Below the pieces are notes generated by a model that did no database searches, was not told the origin of the DNA, and worked only from the letters and a program-made list of their open reading frames with translations. DNA of 64,000 bases from Prochilodus magdalenae (Eukaryota; Chordata; Actinopteri; Characiformes; Prochilodontidae): assembly GCA_024036415.1 (NCBI GenBank), contig JAMWET010003934.1, positions 1,057,501 through 1,121,500 of the forward strand, read 5' to 3'. Of the stretch, positions 48,836 to 61,649 are shown piece by piece. Made by a program: the position numbers and the translations under genes. Position 1 is the first letter of the stretch, and each line of letters opens with the position of its first letter.

Positions 48836-50833
48836 ATGACCGTCATGTGCGAAAGGTTTTAGGGTTTTTAAACAAATGTAATATATGATAATTGTTTATT
48901 GGGGGTTAAAAGGTGGCCCATTATCTCCATCATAATATTCAAAAATACATGTACACTGCCTCAAACTACAGCACAAAAAATCTTTTCCTTCTTCTAAAGA
49001 AAGATCATCTTATTAAAGTGGCTACTGAATGTGTAATGAAGGTCTCTTTATAGATGTAGTGTGTCTAAAAGTCTAATATTCCATATTTCTGCAAATTAAA
49101 AACCCTCTTTTGTATTATGACTATGGAAACTACATTAATAAGCCACCTCCGTACGTTCCAATAGGCCTACATTAGTGAGAGTCGCCCTCTTCTATCTTTT
49201 GGATCAATTCCCAGCCCCCATAAAGAAGCAATGCAAGAATAAAGACAATTTGGACGTCACGCTAATAAAATCGGCCTAAGCCTTAAGAGACCAGACAAGA
49301 AGCAGTAAGCTAATATGTTGGCGTATAAGAGGAGACAGATGTGGGCAGCAATTTATTATAGACACACTGAGGGAGAGACAGCTACACAGAGAGAAAGAGA
49401 GGAAGACAGAAAGTGTCTCAGCAGACCGATAGAGTGTATATCAGAGAGATACATATACTACAATACTTAGGTCAAAGGTGAGTGATCTCGAACTGCCACA
49501 CTGATATGGGGGATTCAAATGTCTACATCACGCAGTTTCACTGTTTTGCTCAAATGACATGGTGTGTTGATTTTCTAAGTGAAAGTAAATGAGCACATCC
49601 TTTACAGAGAACACATGTCTGCACATCTTAATACACAATTATTGTTTATTCACTGAATTAACATAGTGGAGAAAATACGAAATATAAAACAAGACATGTG
49701 CAAAAGCTACAGCACATTTTATATAGAATGTTTTATTGGTTTATTATAAATGTTAAATTCAGCAAATAAATAGAAACTGTGCTCTAAAACTCATATTTAA
49801 ATTGGGGCTTTGTAAAGGAAAATGACTGAACAGACACCTTCAGTTTAGGTTCAGCTTAGGTTCTGCTCCAAAATACATAAGACACCACATTCAGTAATTT
49901 AGGGGTGCACTTTATGCATTGAGGAACCATCAGTGCTATAATATGATTAATACCACCTTTATGCAAGAAACAAAAATATTTTCTTTTATATGCCGGCCTC
50001 CTGTTATTTCTTTTGGTATGTTAATTCTTTGTTCATATAAGGTCAAACAGCAACCATACTTTCCAATAGTTTATCTCTTGCTTTTTTGCTACAGCCAGCA
50101 GTATAGGAGTCTATTCTATAGCACATATAGTCTATTCTATAGCACACATACTTTAAGAACAGTGGAGAAAACATGACAACCCTACAGGCCAGGATAAATG
50201 CATCTCTGCAGGGGACATAAATCTTCAGTCCAGGCTATGACTAGAGCAATGCTTCTAAAAACCCAAGGTTCTGCACAGTTTAGTGTTTTCCTTAAATTGC
50301 AGTATGGAAATGGTTACCATGAAACTATGTAGCGTGAAGAAGTAGAAAGAAAAGTCAAATGGGCAGATGGTACAACAAAGACGTTTAGTCTCGTTTATCG
50401 AGATCATACTATAGGCCCAGTCAATTTACTATTGCTATATAACCATAGTAAGTTTAAGCTGCTAAAGAACCTTATTTATCTTTTTTATGCACATGGTATC
50501 TTACAAGAAATCCTAAACTGCCTTTCAATTGCATTTACATATGTCTATTTAACAGACACTATTATCCAAAACAACTTGGACGAAGCAAGCACAGTCCGAA
50601 TGTGACTACAGGCAACTCGACAGATGGATTTTTATTTGTGCACTCAAAGAAAAAAATAAAAAGAACTGCATTCAATTATTTCACTTTAATAATCAGCATA
50701 TTAGAAACTATAATTGAGTTTTTTCAGTACAAAAGTAAATTAGCCTCTATGCTTCATATTTAAGGGTATTTTATGGTGCACCTTCACATGCTGTCATTGC
50801 AGGAAAGATTGATATTGAGGTATTCATATTTAC
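48836..50833. other. myf5: myf5 intron 1, 5' part
   Basis: Begins (minus strand) with donor ATG|GTAAAT at 50833. It carries a fragment of the TTTACATTTATGGC-type repeat at about 50530-50620 and a CTCF-like GAGGGCGAC (complement) near 49176-49185. Intron 1 totals about 3.2 kb. Confidence 0.6.
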
Positions 50834-51274
50834 CATGCTATCGGAGCAGGTGGACGATGGACTGGGTGGTTCGGAGCTGCTCTCTGTAGGCAGGCTGTAG
50901 TATTCCTCCACTTGTTCCCTCAGCAGCTCCTGCAGGCTCTCTATGTATTGGATGGCATTCCTCAGGATTTCTACCTTGGGCAGTCGCTGGCTGGGGTTGG
51001 CCGAGGTGCATCTTCTGAGTGCCTCGAATGCATGGTTGACCTTTTTCAGCCTGCGCCTCTCCCGCATGGTGGCCGCCCTACGCCGGTCCACACTGCTGGC
51101 TTTGCGCTTGCAGGCTTTGCAGGCCCATTGGAGGCAATGTCCAGGTTGGTGGAGGCCCCCAGGGGCTCGGATGTGCTCATCTTCCTCAGATCCAGCTAGT
51201 TCACCTGAAGGACCAAAGTCCAGAGCCTCAGGAGAAGAGGCACAGAAGGCTTGGGTTGGGCAGAAAACCTCCAT
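50834..51274 (-). CDS. myf5: myf5 exon 1, bHLH myogenic factor
   Basis: 147 codons from an ATG in a strong context (A at -3, G at +4). Myf5 is a nuclear transcription factor that commits cells to the muscle lineage and, with E-proteins, binds E-boxes (CANNTG). In order: an acidic N terminus; a His/Cys-rich region with the tryptophan motif [12 protein letters not shown] (residues 47-58), which contacts Pbx/Meis; a basic region [16 protein letters not shown] (63-78) carrying the myogenic signature A68, T69 and K78; helix-loop-helix to about residue 118, including [20 protein letters not shown]; then a Ser/Pro-rich tail. ADEYY-type residues (EEYYSLP) follow the second helix as in other Myf5. Of the four paralogues the sequence fits Myf5, not MyoD, myogenin or Myf6. 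Confidence 0.97.
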
Positions 51275-51520
51275 TATCAGGCCAGGGGAGCTTTAAAATG
51301 AAATATTAGCACGCTAGTAGCTTCTTAGGGAGATTTATATTTTGCTAGCAAGAGGAACTTAGCTTGCTAGTAACTTCTTGAAGAGAAAATGACCTTGTTA
51401 ACTAGCTTGCTAATAACCGCTTGGAAAGAATGCTAACTTGCTAGCTACAGGTTGCCTCTGAGAGAAGGGCTTAAAAAGAAGATCTCAGATCGGTGAGGCT
51501 GGCAGCTTCAGAGTGATGTG
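51275..51520 (-). other. myf5: Probable myf5 5'UTR with degenerate repeats
   Basis: If the TATA at 51547-51552 is used, the leader is about 245 bases. Between 51310 and 51450 the motif AGCTTGCTAG and AACTTCTTG recur in three or four degenerate units. A second TATA-like AATATAAAT (complement, near 51334-51342) could instead give a leader of about 35 bases. Confidence 0.4.
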
Positions 51521-51546
51521 TAAAGGCTGCTGCCATTCGACCTCTT

Positions 51547-51613
51547 CTTATAGGAGATGGTCCTGCAAGGCTGGGCCCACATTGGCCAGCTGTGATGACC
51601 ATTCCCCTATTGG
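51547..51613 (-). promoter_or_regulatory. myf5: myf5 core promoter: TATA, E-box, two CCAAT boxes
   Basis: Going upstream on the minus strand: TATAAG (51552-51547), an E-box CAGCTG (51587-51592), a CCAAT box (ATTGG at 51581-51585) and another CCAAT box (ATTGG at 51609-51613). The spacing is that of a focused vertebrate promoter, with a start expected near 51520. The E-box would permit control by myogenic bHLH factors themselves. Confidence 0.55.
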
Positions 51614-51659
51614 CCCAAAGCATAGGGTGAAATCGGCGCTCACCCCCCCTTTTCCTTCA

Positions 51660-52917
51660 CCCCACACCCTCACCCTCCTCACCCCCGACTTCTGTCTACA
51701 CCCTGCGGAGTTTCCCACATCTGCATGAAGGAGTGGTTTCTCATTCAGCTAAAACAGCTTCCTGGCATGATGGACCTACCAAGAGGGTATTACCATCAGT
51801 AATAGCGAAAATAAAAAAAAACTTATTATTTTTTTATTTATTAGCTCTTTCTTTATTGTGACTTTTGTCTTCAGCTTAAAACAGTTTAGAAACTTTTACA
51901 TACATCATTATGCCTTTAATTTACTATTATGCCCTATTGTGGTTGTATTATGCTAGGCCTAAAGAAGATCATGTCCTAAAATACTATTCTAACTACTTAT
52001 TTAATTCCCTGTTTATATATTGTTTTTATATTTTATGAACACACAAAAAGGATACACCAAAAGATAGCACATGACACCAACAGTAATTACTCTCCCATTT
52101 ATTTCTATTCCACCTGTCCTCAGTTGGTATACTAAAACACAGAAACAAAAAAATAAACCCACATAAAATCCATACATACCTATTTACACATAACAGAATA
52201 GAATACCCATAAGTTACTACTGGAGTAAAGAGTGTGATGATAAAAAGAGATGTGTATGTTCAAACCAGCGGTGCTCAAGTCTGTTCCATTTCATGATTGA
52301 AGTGAATAAATGACTAACGAAGTCTTAACCACAGTTTCTCTGTTGTGGAACAAAAGAAACATTCCAAAGGAAGCCAGCTGCTTTTAGCTGGCGTTCAGGC
52401 TACAGCAAACAGCAGTGATGCAGATACGGCCCCAACTACTCGGAGGCGCTATAGAGCTGCAGGGCTTCAGGAATTGAGCTGAAGGAGCAGACCTGGTTGG
52501 GGAGGTGTGAGAGTTGGCAGAACAGTGTTACTGAAAGCTCATTAAATGACTTAATAGGTAATTAACAATCATGTGTGACAATAAACATATCTGAGTGGAG
52601 AACCAGCTGGAAAGTTTTTCTGTTGTTTTTGGTTAATTATTTACATTAAATTACAGCATTGTGTTCAGTACAAATCTGAGAAATTCATGTGTGGCACTTG
52701 ATTGAATGTGATAATGTATATTTTAAAGTGTGTAGCAAAAGGTTACTAACTAGAATCCAAATGGTGGAAAAGTTGGTCAACAATATTAGAAGAGTAGTGC
52801 TAGAAATATTTTTTTATTATTATTTCTTTATATATTTTCTTTATTTTTTTGCTTTGTTTGAACCAATTTTGAAACCAACTTACCAAACAGCTGGAACATA
52901 AATATCAGTGTTACTTC
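51660..52917. other. Upstream of myf5, no gene recognised
   Basis: Upstream regulatory territory of myf5. A low-repeat patch around 52370-52570, with AGCTCATTAAATGACTTAAT and neighbouring GC-rich words, could be an enhancer, but this rests on position and composition only. Confidence 0.3.
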
Positions 52918-53135
52918 AAGTACATTAAGTTAGTTAATTAAGTTAATTATCACTCAAGTGTGAACATTTCTGACCATTTTTGTGAAACTAAATGAACACA
53001 CCCTCTGAAAGGACCAGCTAATTTTAGAGCATAATGAGTATGTATGAGTTTAACTAACATCTAAACTTATTTTCGCTTTGAGAATCTGCTGAACATGTGG
53101 TGCCCAAACTTCTGCATACCACTGTATGTGAGGTA
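52918..53135. mobile_element. Tc1-like remnant
   Basis: Ends GTGCCCAAACTTCTGCATACC then ACTGTA, the terminal motif also seen at 46590-46607 and, inverted or diverged, at about 57950. Internal sequence is short and non-coding. The left end is uncertain. Confidence 0.5.
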
Positions 53136-55066
53136 AAAACTGTGTACATATACATAGTAACTCTGTAAGAGAAAGAGTCGGAATTTTAAGACTACTACAT
53201 TTGCTTGGATGTTCTTTTCTTAAGTAAAAGCTAAACAGAAAACACATTTGAAGCAAACCAGCTGACTTGTTGATCAGTAGAGGTCATTACTTGTCGTCAG
53301 CGTTGACAAGGAATAAGGATACAGTGGGGATATCTCTCCTAGTGTGTTAAAAACGTTTGCCCTCCGCAGCTAAGTAAACAGAAGCTCACGCTGTAGTTTG
53401 AATTGCGCCCAGCTGAAGAAGACATGGACAGGGGGATAACGCTCTTTAACTGAGCCGGGGATCAAAGGCCATTGACTGTGGACAACACGGACAACGAGAA
53501 AACCTGCCAGGATAAGTGAGTCTAGCCGAGATTGCATAAGCACATGTTGAAAGCGCATTGCTCCTCTGAGGCTCTTGTAGACCAGTGCTGAGATGTGGAG
53601 AGTAGCTGTGGTCTCCTGGGAAAGCTGCAGTGAGGTTTTTCTCGCTAGCCACTGGAGGATTGTAGTTAGGGGTCAGGGACCAGGTTAAGTGCGGGGCAGC
53701 AGGGGCTTCTTTAGTGTTCACAATTCCACAACTTTCTCATTTCCGCAAACATGATGTGAGAAATAAGATCCTTTTATCCTTTATTGATCCCACAGTGGGG
53801 AAACTTGCAAATAGACAAAAAGTCATATTGGGCATGTATATGATCAAGTATTATATCACCTCTCATTTGTGGTATGTGCTTTCTTGTTCATCCAAAACAG
53901 TGTAATGAACTTTGCAGGATGATATTACCATTAATAACAGCAAAAAAAAAAGTCAAAGTGGTTCATTATTTCTTTCTTTTTTGTGGTTTTCATGTAAACT
54001 CACAATAAACCTGCAGGCCCACTAATGATGCCAGATCTGAAGAAGTCATAACTGAAAATATTTATACAGGTCAAGAGGAACCAAAAATAAATCTGTATTA
54101 TATCTAGAGTGTTCTGCAAAAAGCTTTAATAAATACTGAATAACATCATAAGCACATTACATAGGTACGCTACAGAACACAAAACATAAACACTTACACT
54201 CTAAAATACCATAAAAACATATACAAAGAATAAATACAAATAAGTATAAATACTGTAAAAACTATTTGATATCTTGTGAGCTGGTCACCAAACCAAGCAA
54301 GCTAATAACACTGTTGTCTGGATAGTTTTGGTTGGCGCATGTGCTTAATGAAGTAGGCAAAGTAGAATAGTAATGAAGTAGAGTGTACGTTAACTATAAC
54401 ATACAGACACAACAAACATAACTGTATCAATGTTCAAGCGATCAAGTGACTTATGACCATCTCAAACAGTGGCATAATATTTTGTTGTCAAAGCAAAACC
54501 TTATATGGAGAAGAAAAACACTTTTAATAGAACCACATTGTATTTAAAGTCAGTTTTAACCTTTTCTATTGGCTCTTTGCCAGGGAATGTTCATATAAGG
54601 CAGCCGGCACTATGAAAATTAAAAACAGAAATGAAGATGCAGGTTTTTTCTGCCTACAGTAATATATAATGCTAGGTATGTTGAAACTGCCTAGTGTAAA
54701 CATGGATATAAAGGAGTGGGTGGAGTTAAATGAAGGAATGGGTAGTGGGCGGCATCCTGACAGAGGGTAGAAGCTGTTGCATAACACTAAACATGCTACT
54801 AAATGATTATATATGATTCTGTGTTCATTTCAACACAATAATGGATTTTTAATGGAGACATGAATGCATTAATTCATTTGTCAAAACCCTCATTAAATTA
54901 GCAACGGTGATCAGGACACATTAGCATAATCCAGCCTTCTGTAACATCAGCATTCTAGAAGTGGGTATCGAAAATCCTAGATTTTATTGCTGGCTGCCTA
55001 TTTAAGTACTTTCATCTTTAATTTGAATGCTTCATAGACACAGAGACATGCATACTTGTAGGAAAG

Positions 55067-55110
<44 letters not shown>

Positions 55111-57380
55111 GCAAAGACAGTAGTAAAATTGCAGTTGATCTGTCCGTTAATGTGCTTCCACAAATATAATTAATTTAACGGTACCATAGAGTGGAAATTG
55201 TATTTACATGGTCATAGTTGAATAGAGAGAGTTCGGTACATAGAACTGATGTACTATGCCCCTCAGACACTGCTGTTCCTTCCTCATATACAAATCCTGC
55301 ATTTACAATAGAGAGCAGACAGATTCCAAAATTCTGTCATTAATATTCATATCCAAAAATGTACATACAACAGAGTAAGAGCAAATTGAGAAATATGGAT
55401 AAGTCTTCTGTTCCAGACTGTGAAGGTGATGTTGGCACTTTTCATATGCTTTCCATACACTATTGTCATATCCTGTCAGCGGGTATGATGTATGTTCACC
55501 TTTAAACAAGGTTGAGACTGGCTTCCTATGCACCAGCATCTTAATCGAAGGTTCTGTTCCATCTTAAATGCTGCAACTGCAGCATCAGTTAAGGTGGAAC
55601 AGGACATTAGCAAAGCAAGCTGGCAAATAGGAAGCTAACTTCAGCTCTTACATCTTTAAAAGGATCATTGGTTGACTTGAACTCAAAGTTGCTAGTTTTG
55701 CTCTGCACATTTCACTCCAGACAGTTTCTCAAAGCCTAGACGATATTGAGCAGCTTGGCTTAGCGTTTAACACTGAGGAGAATGAAGAGAGGAGCAGTTC
55801 CACCTTTATTAGCGTCGCAAACCCAACTTTAGCTTACAACCTTAATTTACTTTGTGTTGATGTCGAGATCAAACCAAGTAGATAGTATAGGTAAAGTTAG
55901 CTAGTGGGCAGCTCCTAGTAAGTAGCATTAGCATAGCTAACTAAATGGTCTAAGGACCACAGAGGCTCTTTTCTATTGTTCCGCCTGTGTCTAATTCAAC
56001 ATGTTGCTTCTGTGTGATCATCACAATGTCTCACAGTAAACTAGCAAATCAGAGCAAAGCTTATCATCTTATTCAGGGTAAACGAAACTAGAGCCAAATC
56101 ATTGGTCACAAATGGGTGTGTGAAACATCACCTGGACATTTTTGCCCCGGTCAAAATCACATACCTTAGACATGAGAGAATTTAAAATGCTGAATAAATA
56201 GATTCTATAGCACCTTTAAGATAAAACTTGACCAGACATCTGACTCGTTGAAACCTGGAACTGAAAAACAGACACTCTAAAACTGAAACTAGGCAGCCCT
56301 TACTATGAGGCTATTGTAGCTAAGATGTACTGAAAGCTTATTCACACTCTAATTAGCACAGTGACTAGATTCAGACCATAGTGTACTATTACGACATTCC
56401 AATATGTGCTTGTATATGGCTGGAATACAATCAAGGTTCTGTTTTCTCTTGACTAGATATCCTGTCGCCTAAATAGAAAAAAAAACAAAAGAGAGAAATA
56501 TTCTCCACCTCCGTTTGACCCTCTCTTTCCAAAGCCTCTTTTTTCTTAAGACCGGCTATTGGCAGCATTTTTCTCCTCTGCAATAACAGGATCATATTAG
56601 ATCACATGATCTGATTGGATGATTGACAGCAGCATTTGTTTGGCAGAGTGAGGAAGTGTCCTGCCAGCTCCAGTCCAGCAAAGAACCACCTCGAAGCGGG
56701 ACACACACAGGCACAGCAGTTAATCACCACTTTCTCTTCCTATTCCAAATCGTCTTTTCATCAACCTCCACTGTGTGACTCCTCAACACGCTTTGACCTG
56801 ATTAGAAACTGTTCCACCTAGTTACAGACAAATAAATATGGAATGCAGCTTACATTCACTCATAGAAAAAACTAACTATACTGATAATAGGCTAAACTGA
56901 AATTTTTCGAAATATTCTTCGTAACTGAGAAGCCATTTAGAGAGGTACAGTGTGTAGTCTGTACACTGGTGATGCCAGGAACCAGAGGTCACGATGTCTA
57001 CAACACAAATATAGGCCGTTTATTTCCTGTCCAAAACCACCAGTGAACACTGAAAGTATCTCTTCAACATTAACGGATATTAAGTATGCTTTAGACCAAG
57101 GGCAGCATATTTATAACTATATCACATATCTTAAATCTGTGATGGTCATTAAACTCTTCAGACACCTGGTTTCTTTCGCTGCCACTGTGAACTTAGCAAG
57201 TCTTTCTAGAATGAATCAAAGCACTCTAAATGACTTTGTTTACATGTTAACCCCTTAAAGATGAAGATCATAGAAAAATCAGTAGAAATGTTCTTGAGAC
57301 CCACAAAACTGTTGAAGTCTATGGGTGTTTACAGGTAGCTGTTTACTCGGCTCATTATATAATTAAGAAATAATGTCAAA
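53136..57380. other. myf6-myf5 intergenic stretch
   Basis: No exon recognised. A (GA)n microsatellite is at 55071-55107. Words of the GCTAG/TAGCTAA type occur near 55800-55960. The rest is unassigned. Confidence 0.4.
55071..55107. repeat. (GA)n microsatellite
   Basis: Pure AG dinucleotide run of about 37 bases. Confidence 0.95.
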
Positions 57381-57970
57381 TTAAAACCAACAGCCTTGAG
57401 CATGGGGAGTGGATCAGTCCTTTCCCTGGTAGATTCACTGGTGGAGGAAAGAATGGAAATACCAGTAAATTCTGGAAGCAAACATCATACTGTAAAAAGG
57501 CTGTGATTAAAGTATAAGGTCTTCTGCAACAGGATCATGAGTCTAAAGGCATCTCAAAATCCACAATAGATTATTTTAAAAGGCTCAAGCTGAAAGTTAT
57601 ACCATGGCCTACCCAGTCCCCACTATCTCAACATAATCTAAAATCTGTGGATAAGAGCAAAGATCAAATAATAAGATTAAAAGAGCAGTGGATGGAAGAT
57701 GGCCAAAGAATCTCACAGAGCTAGAAATCTTTTGGGCAAAAACTCCCAAACAGTACTGAACATGCAGCGTGCCCAGGCTGGCCATTTTTCATTTATGTTA
57801 TTTGGAAACTGTAAAACATGTAAATGAAAAAGTAGTCTTGCTTAAATAACATGGAAATTAATTAACTTAATTAATAAATTATCATCCTTAATTTTATGCC
57901 TTTTGGAAATCGAGTCATCTTTCATTCAGAGTAATAAAAAGTTTGACCAGGGGTGCTCAAGTTTTGCATA
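57380..57970 (+). pseudogene. Degenerate Tc1-like transposon
   Basis: Patches decode as a Tc1 transposase C-terminal half: GLPSPH and NL.SVDK-like blocks in the region where LPWPSQSPDLN would be expected (57606-57650), then KRAVDGRWPKNLTELEIFWA-like text across frames and a QRAQAGH stretch. The right end GGGGTGCTCAAGTTTTGCAT is the typical terminal repeat. Frames are broken throughout. Confidence 0.65.
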
Positions 57971-58039
57971 GAATGATGTGTGTACATACATACACGCCTA
58001 CATAGCTACACAATAAAGCTGCCGCATAATAAAATCTCC

Positions 58040-58440
58040 AGATCAAACAAACTCTTTCTTTACATGCTAATGGATAATTCAGCAGACCATGGTGGTGTCA
58101 GTACTGCAATGGTAGTATGCAGAACTATAAAAAAGTGTGTCCACAAAGCCTTTGTATATCTACACCCATGTAGAGCGTCTGGCATTGTGAGTGTGATCCA
58201 GCCCCATAAAATCACACCCGACTCAAACCCACAACCCATTAAAGCCCCAGGATGGAGAGAGCTATCTGATTTCAGTCTGCCTCTAACTCCACACCATCAG
58301 AACAGAGACATGAGAGATGACTTTGAAGTGCTGCAGTCTGAATATGATATAGCTTATCATGCGTCGGCCTGACGCACACTCAATCTCACTCAATCAGCCC
58401 ACAGAGCAAAGAACACAGTGATGTTTAGATTATTTTTATC
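58040..58440. other. Low-repeat block between myf6 and myf5
   Basis: A 130-codon frame (57980-58372, +) spans it but has no known domain and no splice context. Composition differs from the flanking transposon remnants. It may be a regulatory block or chance. Confidence 0.25.
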
Positions 58441-58549
58441 TTCTCAGCGTGCACAAATCATGGACTCTGATGTCTTTTAGATGACTAGTTCTATCTGTCT
58501 ACCAGTTTCAGACATTATGGAGACTGGAAAAATTCAATCCCTCATTGTT

Positions 58550-59165
58550 TTATTCTGTTTGACCTGTATTCAATGCAAAACACAGTTATAACTATATGCT
58601 CAACATGTTCCAAAAAAGTTTTTGCCATTCTTCTGTTATACACGTCTTCAGCTGTGCAAATACATAGGGTGTATGTTGTTGTGTATTGTGCTTCATCGTG
58701 TGGCCCACATTTTCAATAGGAGACAGATCTAGACTGCAAGCAGACTGTGCTGTTGCATAATATGCAGAATGTGGCTCAACACTCTCTTGTTAAAATAAGC
58801 ATCCCTGAAAAAGATGCTAGAAGGCAACATATGTCAGTGTTAATAGTGCCATAGGAGAAGTGCAAGTTACATATGCCATGGACTCAAAAACCTCTCAATG
58901 CTAGATAATGCTGGTAATATGCCACAAATAATGGTCTGGAGAACACAATGTCCATTATTTCCATTATTAACCTGACAGGTTGACTTGTCCTGGCAATGTA
59001 AGTTTATACTCTGTGGATCATGTCAAAACATTATTGACATATGGCTTCCACTGCACACGGTCCAGTTTTTTTTTCAACTTCTAATCTTGAACTGTGCCTA
59101 TCACAACTTTTCTAGAACGTGTTTCAGGCATCAGTTTCAGAAAGAGCATATAAAGTCATCATCAA
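58550..59165 (+). mobile_element. Non-autonomous DNA transposon, GTTCCAAAAAAGTT type
   Basis: The run CATGTTCCAAAAAAGTTTTT, then TTTTCAATAGGAGACAGATC and TAGACTGCAAGCAG, matches from memory a very common teleost repeat whose end is also present at 25600-25795. It is degraded and cut short just before MITE copy D. Confidence 0.6.
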
Positions 59166-59172
59166 AAGAATA

Positions 59173-59621
59173 ATTGCATCCAGAAGGAAGTGCTATTGGG
59201 AAGGAAGATAAGGGTTACTAGCAACATGAAATGATGATATGGGTAATATTTACTGAGCCACACATACAGAAGTAGTGTTTCTCAGTATGGCATTGGGACA
59301 CCATGTTTGCTAAGACAATAGGCCAGACGTCTCAGCATTAAGTTGTAGAGATTTCTAATAGTGTCCTGTGATAATTCATCCCATGCAACTTGAATATTCT
59401 TGCACAGTTCCTGCAGATTTCGGTAGAGGTGGAGGTGGAATGACACAAGGCCTTTTGTAGCTGACCATGTTGCCTCCGCACACATTCATTGGTCATCTCG
59501 ACCAAGAGTGGGACTCATCCTTGATTTTGTCATATGAGTGGCTGAGTGTGAAACATTCATGAAGTCAAACCTACCCACCAAGTTTCATTCCTGCCGGTTA
59601 ATTCCTTCTGGGTGCAGCTAT
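59173..59621 (+). mobile_element. MITE-like repeat family 1, copy D
   Basis: The best preserved ends in the window. The left is TGCATCCAGAAGGAAGTG and the right TTCCTTCTGGGTGCAGCTA, which are inverted complements over about 15 bases. Internal landmarks: GGGTAATATTTACTGAGCC, ACACATACAGAAGTAGTG, CCTACCCACCAAGTTTCATT. No coding capacity. Confidence 0.75.
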
Positions 59622-61649
59622 TTGTTCAACTATTCTTTTGATGTTGAGTGTATTATGTATAGTTTTACACTGGAGGAAAAGTACACAGAAGGATGAGGCA
59701 AGGTGACTAACTGGTTCATAGAAAGAGTATAGCCAAACAGGCTTTAATGGGCAATTCTATATTTTCAACCTTTAAACCTTTAATTCATTTCATTTTAAAC
59801 CTTTTGTTTTCCCATTATGTTCAGTTGGACCAATAAAGAGTAACTGTGCATCAAATGTGCAGAGATGTGTTCTCTGTAGAAGATATGTTGGATGTGAGAC
59901 TCACTTTTCCATATGACTGCATTCTTTACAGTGCAGTGGAGTTTTATTGTTACTCTGATGACACTGATCAATAATAAGCCCTCCTGCAGTGATGTGGATT
60001 ATAGTCAGAATGTGTGCTCAGAAGCATGCATCCGATGATAAAGGCATTTGTACAGTAGCCACAGTAGCCCACAGGACATTACAGTAATGAGTCATGAGCG
60101 CATAGATTTTTTTTCCCTTTGGATATGCATCACTGCAGCAGTCTAACTGAATGAGTCATTGGTAATATGAGTATGCATACATGTGTGTGTGTGATATGCA
60201 TGACCATAGCCAAGGGTTATTCTAGGTTGTGCATGGCTAATTAGACCATGTCCTAAGACGCAGCAGGCCCTTGTTCAGAAGGTACCTTGGCTTCCTTTGA
60301 GGCCTCGCAGACTGTTACACACCTTGCTCCCGGTGTGATCTTTGTTGGTCGACCACTCCTGGTGAGGCAAGCAGTGGTCTTGAATTTCTTCTATTCGTAC
60401 ACAGTCTGTCTAACTGTGTTAGATTATGTCTAAACTGGTTGAGAGATGATTTTGTGATCTATACCAGCCTGATGAGAACCTACAGCACTTTTGAGCACCC
60501 GGTTGTCATCCCATTGATTAAACACACCTAATTTTAATCCATAAGATTTACGTTCTTTTGCCACTTTCACATATGTAACACTGGATCATTTTCCTCAATA
60601 AACAAATGAGCATGTCTAAAATGTTTGTCTCAGTAATCTTTACTTCTCCATATCTATTTTTTGCACTTGTGTGTAAAAACTCTGATCAAGTTTTAAACCC
60701 CAACTTATAAAGACTTATAGAGAAATATAAGTACATTTTCCAGCAACAATGTAAAGAAAACATATAATGTGTTTTGTCCAGACCACCTTGATTTTTTCTG
60801 TACATAGTGGCTGTGTCTTTCAATAAGCACCCAGCACGTGTAAGCACTGTAAGCATGTATATTTAGTCAAATATTTGGCACGCACTTTCCTGTGAGCATC
60901 TGAACTCACTGTGAACTCAATGCTATCTACTAGGTATTGGAAAGTTGTTCATAAGACATAGTACACTTATATTTTTTTCCACAAGAGCAAGTTTATCCTA
61001 CTTAGACATAACTATGGATTATGGTTCTCTGGGGCTTTAAAGATATTTGAATCTAAAGGCTTGGACTTAAGTTTTTGAAATGTGTTTCTATTACATATAT
61101 ACAAAGGAAACCCTCTTTGTCAAGGTATATTCAAATAGGAAATAGGCACTAAAGCACTTGTTAGTACACATAAATTACATGTGCATTAGCTTGCTACATG
61201 ACTTGTGTGGCCCACATGGAAAGTAATTACACCCTCTAATTGTGCTGTAATAGTAATGGCTTCACAGTTGCACACGGATTTGCAACATTTTCCCCTGACC
61301 AGATCATGCACTAAAGTCAAAGCTGTGACTAAATTTACCACACACAGCCCTGGCAGCTGAACCTAGAGGGTCTATTTCAGGGCCAGTTGTGATGGGCACT
61401 GCTCTGGCACTCATAAATCTGCAAAGGCAGCAAAGGCTGATGGCTCTGGTAACAGCATACTGAAGGCTTTTAATTCAAAGTTTAATGAGGACATCTGCTT
61501 ACCTGGGTAACACTGGTCCCTGAGAAATACACCAGCCTGCTAGCTTCAACTCGTTTCAATGGATTTGCAAAAGGAAGTGCATAATTTAGCACACGACACT
61601 GTGAAAGCCAATTTATAAATAATTCAAAGCTATTACTCAGTCAGAATAC
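59622..61649. other. myf6-myf5 intergenic stretch
   Basis: No exon recognised. Parts near 60230-60560 (TGTTGGTCGACCACTCCTGG and following) resemble a repeat I cannot name. Confidence 0.35.

Noticed and set aside
50834..51274. Alternative assignment of the bHLH gene to myod, myog or myf6
   Set aside because: The N terminus, the EEYYSLP segment, the SPVWS exon 2 and the IYHIL end fit Myf5; myf6 is present separately at the right edge.
50912..51296. Two plus-strand frames of 95 and 117 codons
   Set aside because: Antisense shadows of myf5 exon 1, which has a full bHLH domain on the minus strand.
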